Origin: Leptospira fluminis
GTDB taxonomy: Bacteria > Spirochaetota > Leptospiria > Leptospirales > Leptospiraceae
Assembly (NCBI RefSeq): GCF_004771275.1
Contig: NZ_RQEV01000011.1
Location: 313,766 to 377,765, forward strand
Reading direction: 5' to 3'
DNA length: 64,000 nucleotides
The position numbers and the translations under genes were made by a program. The notes beneath the pieces are model-generated. The model did no database searches, had not been told where the DNA came from, and saw nothing but the letters and a program-made list of their open reading frames with translations. Shown piece after piece: positions 9,198 through 16,638 of this stretch. Every line of letters begins with the position of its first letter. Position 1 is the first letter of the stretch.

Positions 9198-9547
9198 CGG
9201 ATCGGGATTTCCACGGTACGTTTTTGGAAGCCTTGCAATAAGGTTTGGATCTTTTCTTCCATACCTGGCTCGAAAAGAATATCAGGGAAATATCCGCTCG
9301 CATTTAGCAAACCGGTAAGTTCGATTTGGTTCCAATTCGGATAGTTTCTCAGCGAATCCCATACCATCAAGGGTACGGAGTTCCCTTCTTTTTTGTATCG
9401 AACGAACATATTTACGGTTTGCGTGGGGGTGAATGAGGGATTCTTCACGTCAATAACCTCGAATACGTCCATTCTCCCTAGGAGAAAGGAAGATTCAAGC
9501 CGGTTACTGTAATTTACGAGGGGAGAAAAAGAAACGAGCCGGGGCAT
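9194..9547 (-). CDS. Small protein of unknown function, coupled to the SUFU gene
   Basis: 117 residues with no signal peptide or membrane segment. The sequence is mixed alpha/beta, with MVWDSLRNYPNWNQIELTG as its most distinctive part and a basic C-terminus. The start codon used is the first ATG; an internal ATG (MDVFEVIDVK, 9472) is possible. It overlaps the SUFU-domain gene by 4 bp and is the first gene of that operon. I do not recognise the family. Confidence 0.6.
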   Translation of the reverse strand: MPRLVSFSPLVNYSNRLESSFLLGRMDVFEVIDVKNPSFTPTQTVNMFVRYKKEGNSVPLMVWDSLRNYPNWNQIELTGLLNASGYFPDILFEPGMEEKIQTLLQGFQKRTVEIPIR

Positions 9548-9847
9548 CCTTTCGCCCGGCTTTCCTACCGAAAAGTCAACGATGGAGGTAGTTGCTGAGT
9601 GGCTCTACGAGTACTCTCTCGCGATTTTTCCTTTCCTTATATTGTTCGAAAAGGATCAGCGTGAGAGCTGCCGTTAAAAAAATCGTTTCCATGTACTGTA
9701 TTGACGGAGGTAACGAAGGGAATCTTACTTTTTGATTTTGCTTTTGGAAAAAAATTTCAGAAGTCCTCCGATTTGACGGATTCCGATTCCGCCACTGCGG
9801 AAATACGGTAAGAAAATCCGTAATCCTTTCGGATTATATGGAAGGAA
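9548..9847. other. Intergenic region without a supported gene
   Basis: Two things stand out. A hairpin TAATCC-TTTC-GGATTA near 9820..9837 lies just downstream of the lysine-rich minus-strand gene and could be its weak terminator. A 31-codon plus-strand frame at 9582..9677 has no ribosome site and was not accepted. The left part should contain the promoter of the 9547-to-7350 operon, but no clear hexamers were found. Confidence 0.5.
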
Positions 9848-10087
9848 CTAAGAAAGAGCGTCCTTTGCCGCCTGTTTTACCGCTTTCAGAAGTCGATTTT
9901 TTAACGGGTCGGGAATCCGAGCGGAAACCTCCAAAGTGTGAACAAAAATTTCCGCAGCAAGATCGATCACTTCGGTCATCTTGACGTCGTTTTCTCTCGG
10001 AATGGAAAAGGACTTCTTCTTACCGGTTCCTTTGGAGCGCGGCTTCCTTACGGTTTTTTTCGTTGCCTTCTTCTTTTTAGCGACCAT
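9848..10087 (-). CDS. Lysine-rich N-terminus protein with short helical domain
   Basis: 79 residues from ATG 10087; a GTG three codons upstream (10096) is possible. The first 27 residues are a basic tail (MVAKKKKATKKTVRKPRSKG), after which a short amphipathic domain follows (MTEVIDLAAEIFVHTLEV ... LLKAVKQAAKDALS). The tail resembles the 30-residue peptide at 7033..7125, including the MVAKKK start, and suggests binding to nucleic acid. The C-terminal half could dimerise. No family recognised; a nucleoid-associated role is inference. Confidence 0.65.
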   Translation of the reverse strand: MVAKKKKATKKTVRKPRSKGTGKKKSFSIPRENDVKMTEVIDLAAEIFVHTLEVSARIPDPLKNRLLKAVKQAAKDALS

Positions 10088-10150
10088 AGAACTCACGTCG
10101 GGATGAGGGTTCGCATCTTAACTTCTCCCCTCCGACCTGCCAGCAGGATT

Positions 10151-10462
10151 TTAGTCTTTTTCCAAAAAAATTCCCAAAACCCGATAGCTTTCGATTCCGA
10201 CGGCGGGAAATTCCAGGTTTTCTCGGTCTTTATCCGAATGCGGAATACGAATTTCTCCCTGTTTTTTCCATTTTCCTTCCGTTTCGGAAAGATAGAAAAA
10301 ACGGGAATATTTTCTTAGATCCAAACAATCCTCGACCTTCTCCCAATGCGCCTCTAAAGAACGAGAAGGTTCGATTTCTTTAGTATTCGGAACGAGAATC
10401 TCATCCTTTCCCAGAAAGGTTCTGATTTCTCCGGTACGTATATTTTCTGCCGTAATGAACAA
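10151..10462 (-). CDS. Small hypothetical protein, start uncertain
   Basis: 103 residues from TTG 10462, preceded by a GGGAGACG ribosome-site-like stretch. The product is acidic to neutral, has no signal peptide and contains the segments LGKDEILVPNTKE and WKKQGEIRIPHSDKDRENLE. The same frame stays open for about 50 further codons upstream, to a TAA near 10620, and reads like coding sequence (CGFDCPKGATKTFEV, RNIILKEKARTVSEIFHSCS) but without ATG, GTG or TTG. Either the gene begins at a rare start codon or the 5' part is a remnant. Family unknown. Confidence 0.5.
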   Translation of the reverse strand: MFITAENIRTGEIRTFLGKDEILVPNTKEIEPSRSLEAHWEKVEDCLDLRKYSRFFYLSETEGKWKKQGEIRIPHSDKDRENLEFPAVGIESYRVLGIFLEKD

Positions 10463-10735
10463 GGAACGCGTCTCCCTACTACAGGAATGAAAAATTTCGG
10501 AAACGGTTCTCGCTTTTTCCTTTAAAATTATGTTCCGGAAAAAATCCGGCCCTTTTCTTTTAGACGTAACTTCGAAAGTCTTGGTTGCACCTTTCGGGCA
10601 ATCAAAACCGCAATTTTAAATTCGCCCGAATCAAATACAAACTCAATTCTTTTTCGTCAAATTAGGACGAAATCGGATTTTTTTTGAATATTCTGTTTTT
10701 TTAATCGAATACTTTTTGCAAGACGAACGATCGAT
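10463..10735. other. Region between two minus-strand genes
   Basis: The left half (to about 10620) is the open but start-less extension of the 10151..10462 frame. The right half is AT-rich and holds no gene; no strong terminator follows the thiolase-fold gene. Confidence 0.4.
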
Positions 10736-12277
10736 TTAAGAAAGGATCGCCTTCCAACGGCGCCCTTCTCTTTCGATTCGAACTTTCGTCTTGTCGTATT
10801 CCAAATGATCACCGGTCTTGATTAAGCTTCCGTTTTTTTCGTGCAGGTTCGCGAGAAGAAACCGGTTATCCTCCAATTTCACGAGTGCGAGAGAATACGG
10901 TGGCTTCCAGGGAAATCCGGGATTCATGTGTACAGTCGTTGAGGACCAGATCACTCCGGTTTCGCCCGAATCCGCTCCCGGTCGATTTAGGAAAAGAGGG
11001 TTCAATTCGGGTGGTCGGGGCTTTCGATTCGATTTTGGACGGTCGCTCGTAAATAATGCGGCGGAATTGATGCTGTCGATTCCTCCGTTCCCTCCAAGCA
11101 AAGAAACGCTAGGAAAGAGAGGTTTTTGTCCTCCGATCGATTCGGACTCCGCATACAAACCGTATTGGTGAGCGATGTCCACAAGTCCGGTCGCAGCAGA
11201 AACGGACATGGCCGCCTGGTAATTCAAAATTCCTCCGAGCAGATTGATAGGGATCTCTTTTCCCTTGGATACCGAAATCTTTCCTGCGCGTAAGGACCGA
11301 ACCGTTTCCTTTTTGGAAAATTGAAAATATTCGGAGGCTTGCAGGATAACCATCCCGGTAAAACAGTCGTAGATCCAGGCGTATTCCAATTCTTCACGCT
11401 CGTATCCGGAAGAGGAAAATAATTTTTCTCCTGTATTCGTCGCAGGAGTACGGAAATCGCCTTTTAAGATGAAATACTCGCTATGTGCGGTATGAGCGGC
11501 TCCTACTAGATAAACCGGATGAAGATTTTTTCGGATCCAGCCTTTGGATTTCCACTCCTTGGCTTTCTTTTCGCTCATCAGCAGGGTCGCGAAACCGTGA
11601 TCCGTAACGATCGCGATCATGGGAGAAGGATAGGGATCCGCAATGTTGCGGGAAATTTGTTTCTCCGTGATTTCCTGGCCGAACTGATAGGCGCGAGAAT
11701 TGCCCAGCGCGTTTTTTCTAAAAGCTTTCGTAATTTCGACGAGATCCTCTTGGAGGATCCGATCTTCGAACATCATGCGCTTCATCAAAAGCCCATACAT
11801 GGAAATCAAAGTCGCACCGTTGTCCAATTCGTATTCCGGATGGCAAACGGTTTCGTTTACCCTCTTCAAATCGGAAACTTGTTTAAATGCCGATTTCGGA
11901 ATATCAGAAGCTGCGACAAGCACGACCGCATCTGGATCGGACAGAAGAATGGAACGAGCTTGTCCGATCGCACCGGTGACGCTTGCTCCTCCTAAATCGA
12001 TGCAGTGCGCCCTCATGCCAGTAAAACCCAGCTCGTTCGCGATGCGAACACTGTGTCCGTATCCCTGTTTTCCCAGGGAAGCAGGCTCTATACTTACGAA
12101 ATCCGTGATATTGTTCGCAAGAATTTCCTTCTTTAATTCCAGAAAATCCAGCAATCGATCCAAGGATCGTTTATAATGATGAAAAACCTTTCGATCGTGA
12201 TCCCATTCTTTATATTCGGATTCGGAAAAATCTCCGACGACACTGTCTGCTACACCTAAAAGGACCGGATAATTCAC
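10736..12277 (-). CDS. Thiolase-fold protein with C-terminal OB-fold (acetyl-CoA acetyltransferase/SCP-x-like)
   Basis: 513 residues from GTG 12277, with AGGAGAAATCA directly upstream. The N-terminal 400 residues follow the thiolase/lipid-transfer fold: SIEPASLGKQGYGHSVRIAN, the candidate nucleophile Cys in HCIDLGGASVTGAIGQA, and the glycine-rich SLLGGNGGIDSINSAAL near the end. The last 80 residues (from about WKPPYSLALVKLEDNRFLLA) resemble the DUF35/OB-fold normally encoded as a separate partner of SCP2-type thiolases, so this may be a natural fusion. It is the distal gene of a lipid cluster with MaoC, acyl-CoA dehydrogenase and acyl-CoA synthetase, so a role in beta-oxidation or acyl-CoA carbon chain chemistry is likely. 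The exact reaction is not certain. Confidence 0.75.
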   Translation of the reverse strand: MNYPVLLGVADSVVGDFSESEYKEWDHDRKVFHHYKRSLDRLLDFLELKKEILANNITDFVSIEPASLGKQGYGHSVRIANELGFTGMRAHCIDLGGASVTGAIGQARSILLSDPDAVVLVAASDIPKSAFKQVSDLKRVNETVCHPEYELDNGATLISMYGLLMKRMMFEDRILQEDLVEITKAFRKNALGNSRAYQFGQEITEKQISRNIADPYPSPMIAIVTDHGFATLLMSEKKAKEWKSKGWIRKNLHPVYLVGAAHTAHSEYFILKGDFRTPATNTGEKLFSSSGYEREELEYAWIYDCFTGMVILQASEYFQFSKKETVRSLRAGKISVSKGKEIPINLLGGILNYQAAMSVSAATGLVDIAHQYGLYAESESIGGQKPLFPSVSLLGGNGGIDSINSAALFTSDRPKSNRKPRPPELNPLFLNRPGADSGETGVIWSSTTVHMNPGFPWKPPYSLALVKLEDNRFLLANLHEKNGSLIKTGDHLEYDKTKVRIEREGRRWKAILS

Positions 12278-12286
12278 TGATTTCTC

Positions 12287-12727
12287 CTAAATCGACCCTT
12301 CGACTTTTGCCGGAGGAAGCACTTTGCATTCTCCTTTGCCAATGGTCTCGCCTTTTTGATTCGTCCACTCTATATTCATGGAAACCGCTTTCAATCTAGG
12401 AATCTTTTCCTTCACTTCGACCTTACAAGTGATCGTATCTCCGGGAAATACCGGCTTTCGGAATTTGGTGAGAGTCTCCAAGGCGACCGTACCGAGTCCG
12501 GGGAGCTTCATCCCTAAAACCGGAGCGAGCAAGGAGGCTGCCAATCCACCATGCGCGATTCGGGTTCCGAAGGCGGTAGTTTTGGCATATTCCTCGTCGA
12601 CGTGCAACGGATTGAAATCCCCGCTGATTCCCGCGAACAAATATATATCCGTTTCGGTTATCGTCTTGGTAAACGAAGCGGACTCTCCGATGGAAATCTC
12701 TTCAAAAGTCTTTCCCTTCTGATACAT
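12287..12727 (-). CDS. MaoC-like (R)-specific enoyl-CoA hydratase
   Basis: 146 residues from ATG 12727 (AGGA 8 bp upstream; a TTG one codon earlier is possible). It shows the hydratase-2 active-site motif: AGISGDFNPLHVDEEYAKTT, with Asp and His in D-x4-H spacing, followed by IAHGGLAASLL. Length and single hot-dog domain match PhaJ-type enzymes, which hydrate trans-2-enoyl-CoA to (R)-3-hydroxyacyl-CoA. It sits 9 bp from the thiolase-fold gene and 33 bp after the acyl-CoA dehydrogenase, so these genes are probably one operon. Confidence 0.88.
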   Translation of the reverse strand: MYQKGKTFEEISIGESASFTKTITETDIYLFAGISGDFNPLHVDEEYAKTTAFGTRIAHGGLAASLLAPVLGMKLPGLGTVALETLTKFRKPVFPGDTITCKVEVKEKIPRLKAVSMNIEWTNQKGETIGKGECKVLPPAKVEGSI

Positions 12728-12760
12728 CAATTTTTCCTAATTTATTTTTAAATTTTCGGC

Positions 12761-14377
12761 TTAAACCTTAGCGGTCCCTAAAATCCGAGTCTTCAGGAAT
12801 TCGATACAATCCTGCACCTCGGTTTCCACCGTATCCAAATCGTAAAATAGATGCAGGAGTTCCTTCGTCTTTATCGGATCCAATTCCTTTAGAAAAGGAA
12901 CGTTTTTTAGGAATTTGGTTCCCGCAAAGAAAGTTAATAAACGAAGATCCCGTCTGCGATCTTCGGACGCGTATTCCGAATTGGATTGAATCGCGTCCCA
13001 GAGACTTAATTGAAGTACGGCGGTAAGCACCAGAAGGTCCGCGAACGCGAATTCCCAGACTTGCTTTTTCTTTCGATCGGAATTCTTTCCGACGGAGCGG
13101 ATCAAATCCTTTGCCGCGGACAGAAATTGTCCTTCTGCGGAACCCTCGAATTCTAACTCCGCCTTTTTTCTGATCTCTTCCGGGTAAGCCTGTTCCAACA
13201 CGCCTATGAATTTTTCATAACCCCCGTAGGTGGAAGATACGATGCTTCTCTGAATCTCGGAAGTTCCGCCTCCGATCGTACCCAACTTAACGTCTCTGTA
13301 TAAACGGCTTACGGGGCACTCTCGCATATAACCCATACCTCCGAAGAGTTGAACGGCTTCGCTGGCCATCTCCTCCGCGGTCTCCGTCACAAAGATTTTT
13401 AATGCCGAACTTTCCAGCGGAAGACTCGAAGATGGATCGCTGTCCTTTTTATTCGCGACGAAATAGATCAGTCGTCTGGACGCGCAGAGGTAGATCCAAT
13501 TTCGCGTCAGCTTTTCCTGAACGGCGTAAAAAGAAAGGATGGGTTTTCCGAATTGGTGTCGCTTCCACGCATAGTCCAAGCCGGCTTCCAGGGAAAACTC
13601 CATACCGCCCGGAACCGCCGCGACTAAGACCGTGCGTTCCCATTCCAACGTCGCTTTTCCGATTCTGAGAAAACCGGAATTCAAAGGACCGAGCAGATTT
13701 TCATCAGGAACAAACATATCCTGAAACGAAAGTTCCGCGGTCGTAGAGGTATTGTGTCCAAGTTTTTTTAGAACCTTGCTGACCTGAAATCCTTTCATGT
13801 GAGATTCCACGATAAAAGCGGAAACGCCCATAGGTCCCCTGGATTTGGTAGTCCGAGCCATGATAATGAAAACCTGTCCTATAGGTCCGTTCGTAATGAA
13901 CATCTTACTTCCGTTAAGTATAAAGCCTCCGTCCACCTTTTGCGCGAAGGTCAACATTCCCGCGGCGTCCGAACCGGAATCCGGCTCGGTCAGTCCCAAA
14001 CCAGCAATCCACTCTCCCGTCGCAAGTTTTGGAAGATACTTTCTTTTCTGAGACTCGGTTCCCTGAAAAAGAATAGGAAGAGTTCCGATGATCATATGCG
14101 CTCCCCAGGACAATCCGAAACCTCCGTCCAAACTTCCGGCGTTAAACGCTTCCTGGGCGATACAGCATTGAAGACAGGTTCCTCCTTGACCCCCGTATTC
14201 TTCCGGCACCGCCAAACCCAGAAGTCCCATATGCCCCATTTCCTTCCAAATATCGTCCCCCCAGGTTCCGTGCTCGTCCCTCTCTTCGGTACTCGGAAGA
14301 GCTTTTTCCTTGGAAAATTTTTTGACCGTCTCGTAAAATTCGAGATCGGAAGAATTCAAATATGGATTTAAAATCAT
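12761..14377 (-). CDS. Acyl-CoA dehydrogenase (IVD/LCAD-type catalytic base)
   Basis: 538 residues; ATG 14377 has AGGAGA upstream. FAD- and substrate-binding blocks are clear: GLTEPDSGSDAAGM, FITNGPIGQVFIIMART, KLGHNTSTTAELSFQD, AVQLFGGMGYMRECPVSRLY and GGGTSEIQRSIV. The position that carries the catalytic Glu in medium- and short-chain enzymes (Y-E-G-T) is Gly here, while Glu247 in LEWERTVLVA occupies the helix-G position used as base by isovaleryl- and long-chain acyl-CoA dehydrogenases. The C-terminal 130 residues after the usual end of the fold form an extra helical region. It lies 18 bp after the acyl-CoA synthetase. Confidence 0.92.
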   Translation of the reverse strand: MILNPYLNSSDLEFYETVKKFSKEKALPSTEERDEHGTWGDDIWKEMGHMGLLGLAVPEEYGGQGGTCLQCCIAQEAFNAGSLDGGFGLSWGAHMIIGTLPILFQGTESQKRKYLPKLATGEWIAGLGLTEPDSGSDAAGMLTFAQKVDGGFILNGSKMFITNGPIGQVFIIMARTTKSRGPMGVSAFIVESHMKGFQVSKVLKKLGHNTSTTAELSFQDMFVPDENLLGPLNSGFLRIGKATLEWERTVLVAAVPGGMEFSLEAGLDYAWKRHQFGKPILSFYAVQEKLTRNWIYLCASRRLIYFVANKKDSDPSSSLPLESSALKIFVTETAEEMASEAVQLFGGMGYMRECPVSRLYRDVKLGTIGGGTSEIQRSIVSSTYGGYEKFIGVLEQAYPEEIRKKAELEFEGSAEGQFLSAAKDLIRSVGKNSDRKKKQVWEFAFADLLVLTAVLQLSLWDAIQSNSEYASEDRRRDLRLLTFFAGTKFLKNVPFLKELDPIKTKELLHLFYDLDTVETEVQDCIEFLKTRILGTAKV

Positions 14378-14395
14378 TATCGTCTCCTATGCCGT

Positions 14396-16288
14396 TCAAC
14401 TCTTGGTCAATTCGGCGACTTCCTTTTTAAAACTTTCTAATATTTCATTTCGTTTTATTTTAAGAGTTCTAGTCATTTCCCGATCCGGATCGAAGGGCCT
14501 GGGAAGGATATAAAAGGCGTTCTGCGGAATGATTTCGAAGGACTTAAATCCGTTCTTTCGGGAAATTCTCGACGAAATCTCATTCCTAAAGATCTCTCTC
14601 AAGGCTCGATTCTTATCCCAATCCTTAGTATCCGGCGGAATGTCCAAAATCTCAGTCCGTAATTTTTCGAAATCCGGCACGATCAATGCTACCGGATGTT
14701 TCGCCTCGTGTCCCGTAACTAAAACTTGGTTGATATACGGGGAATTCAAGAGCTGGTCCTCTACGGGTATAGGCTCCACATTTTCCCCGCCGGCCAAAAC
14801 GATCGTGTCCTTTGCTCTTCCCGCAAAAACCAATTCGTCCCTGTAATTAAACCTCATGATGTCTCCCGTATCGAAGAATCCATCTTTATCGAAAACGACT
14901 GAATTCAATTCGGGGCGTTTATAGTATCCCAAAAGAATCTGACGGGATTTGATCCAAAGATTTCCCTTGCCGCCGGGAGGCACCGTCATCCCGAATTCGT
15001 CTTTGATGACGCATTCGTAACCTGCGATCGAAGTTCCGACCGTGCCGGGAGAAGGTTGCTTTGGTTTTCTAATCGAAAGAACCGCGGAAGTTTCTGTCAT
15101 CCCGTATCCTTCCAAAACGATCAATCCGATCGCGGAAAGAAATTTATCCACGACGGAAGGTAATGCGCTCCCAGCCGAAACAGAGACCCGCATTCTTCCG
15201 CCGAGTGCACTATGAATTCCGCTAAAAACGGCCATCGCGCCCAACTTTAACGGAGAAATTAGGACCAAAATAAGGAAGGCAAAAGCTTTTCGCAATGCGT
15301 TAAAGAGAACATTCGGCTTTTCTATCACGAAGTCGTACCCGAAAAGGATCGCCTTATACTCGGCCCAGATCATTCCGATCCGAAGGAAAAAATGGAAAAG
15401 CCCTCTTTTTAACGGAGACTCTTTGGTGACCTTATTCATAATTCCGTTATATATGGATTCCCAAATTCTGGGAACCGTAGGAAATAAGGTCGGCTTGAAC
15501 TCTTTCAGGTCCTCTTTTAAATTACCGATGTTGGAAATTAGAAAGCTAGCTCCTAATTCGAGTATGACGTATTCGATAGCCCTTTCGAACGCATGCCAAG
15601 GTGGCAAAAGCGAAACGCCGGAATCCGTCGATTTCAACTCTACGAATCCGATCACCTTTTCAACGGCGGAAATCCAACCCGTCTGACTCAACATGACACC
15701 TTTCGGAGCCCCGGTCGTACCCGAGGTATAGATCAAAGTCGCCAATTCGTCGGGACTTTTCTCGCCGACTCTCTTTTTGACGCAGTCAGGATGTTCGGCG
15801 AGATACTTTTCTCCTTTTGAGATCAGTTCGCCTACGCTTTCCGGGCCGTATTTCAACTCTCCGAAATCGTCTTCCAACACGAATACTTTCGATAGGGTGG
15901 GAAGTTTATCCTTTAAAGAGAGTAGTCTTTGTTTGTCTTTCTCCTTTTGAACCAGCGCATATTTACTTTCCGAATGGTTAACGATATAAAGAATATCCTC
16001 TTCCACCACGTCCGTCCCCCGAGGAACGGAGACGGCGCCCGAACTTACGATCGCCAAATCGCCGAGTATCCAGTTACAGCTCGCATCGCAGAGGTACAGT
16101 ACCTTATCGTCCTTTTGTACCTCTTCCTCCAGAAAACCGGCGATCATACAATCTACGAGAAATTTGATCCGGGAGAAAGTCCTCCCGCTCATTCCTGATT
16201 TTGTTCTCTTTAAAAAACTTTCCTTTTCGGGGAACCTAGTCGCAGCGCTTTCCAGCATCCCATAAAAATTCTTCTGACCCTTTTCCAA
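14396..16288 (-). CDS. Long-chain acyl-CoA synthetase (AMP-forming)
   Basis: 630 residues from TTG 16288 (GAGGG upstream). Adenylation motifs: [20 protein letters not shown] (P-loop), LLPPWHAFERAIEY, GYGMTETSAV, FDTGDIMRFNYRDELVFAGR and KDTIVLAGGENVEPIPVE. A hydrophobic insertion of about 90 residues between the PRIWESIYNG and VSVSAGSALPS blocks is typical of the bacterial FadD15-like clade and suggests membrane association. It is the first gene of the lipid operon running to 10736. A paralogue with the same layout is at 55202..57259. Confidence 0.92.
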   Translation of the reverse strand: MEKGQKNFYGMLESAATRFPEKESFLKRTKSGMSGRTFSRIKFLVDCMIAGFLEEEVQKDDKVLYLCDASCNWILGDLAIVSSGAVSVPRGTDVVEEDILYIVNHSESKYALVQKEKDKQRLLSLKDKLPTLSKVFVLEDDFGELKYGPESVGELISKGEKYLAEHPDCVKKRVGEKSPDELATLIYTSGTTGAPKGVMLSQTGWISAVEKVIGFVELKSTDSGVSLLPPWHAFERAIEYVILELGASFLISNIGNLKEDLKEFKPTLFPTVPRIWESIYNGIMNKVTKESPLKRGLFHFFLRIGMIWAEYKAILFGYDFVIEKPNVLFNALRKAFAFLILVLISPLKLGAMAVFSGIHSALGGRMRVSVSAGSALPSVVDKFLSAIGLIVLEGYGMTETSAVLSIRKPKQPSPGTVGTSIAGYECVIKDEFGMTVPPGGKGNLWIKSRQILLGYYKRPELNSVVFDKDGFFDTGDIMRFNYRDELVFAGRAKDTIVLAGGENVEPIPVEDQLLNSPYINQVLVTGHEAKHPVALIVPDFEKLRTEILDIPPDTKDWDKNRALREIFRNEISSRISRKNGFKSFEIIPQNAFYILPRPFDPDREMTRTLKIKRNEILESFKKEVAELTKS

Positions 16289-16395
16289 AATCCCTCTGAG
16301 TGGCGGACAGTGATTCCGAACCGCCTAGGACGGAAACTCTACTTTGCGGGAGCCTCGCTTCAATTCATTTTTGAATCTCGGCATAAATACTACTT

Positions 16396-16413
16396 TAAAT
16401 GAACAAATGTTTA
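16396..16413 (-). promoter_or_regulatory. Possible operator upstream of the acyl-CoA synthetase operon
   Basis: An 18-bp imperfect dyad centred on GAACA-AA-TGTTT lies in the 162-bp gap ahead of the lipid operon. A TetR/FadR-type regulator would fit the position; no regulator gene is adjacent. Weak evidence. Confidence 0.2.
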
Positions 16414-16450
16414 CCTAACGGTGATCGCAAAATATAAGTGGTTTATAATG

Positions 16451-16636
16451 TTATTCCGGGACTTCGGATGCGGTCTCGAATTCGCTCAGACAGGAAGAGC
16501 AAAGGCAATCATCGAATAAAAGGCGGAGTTTAGATAAGGTCAAGTCGTTCAAATTCGCGGAGTCGCACCAGCAACCTCCTTCGTCCGCTCTACAACCGAA
16601 AGGACGAAAGCACTTGGAACACTTTTTCTCCGCCAT
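16451..16636 (-). CDS. Small cysteine-rich CWC-type protein
   Basis: 61 residues with eight Cys: MAEKKCSKCFRPFGC, then GGCWCDSANLNDL, and DDCLCSSCLSEFE. The C-W-C tripeptide between CxxC pairs is the signature of the cysteine-rich CWC family, presumably a zinc-binding fold of unknown role. The start lies 2 bp after the ligA stop and a TTAGGAGAA-like ribosome site overlaps the end of ligA, so translation is probably coupled to DNA ligase. That link is intriguing but unproved. Confidence 0.8.
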   Translation of the reverse strand: MAEKKCSKCFRPFGCRADEGGCWCDSANLNDLTLSKLRLLFDDCLCSSCLSEFETASEVPE

Positions 16637-16638
16637 AC

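Noticed and set aside
9582..9677. 31-codon plus-strand frame in the intergenic gap
   Set aside because: No ribosome site and no recognisable product.
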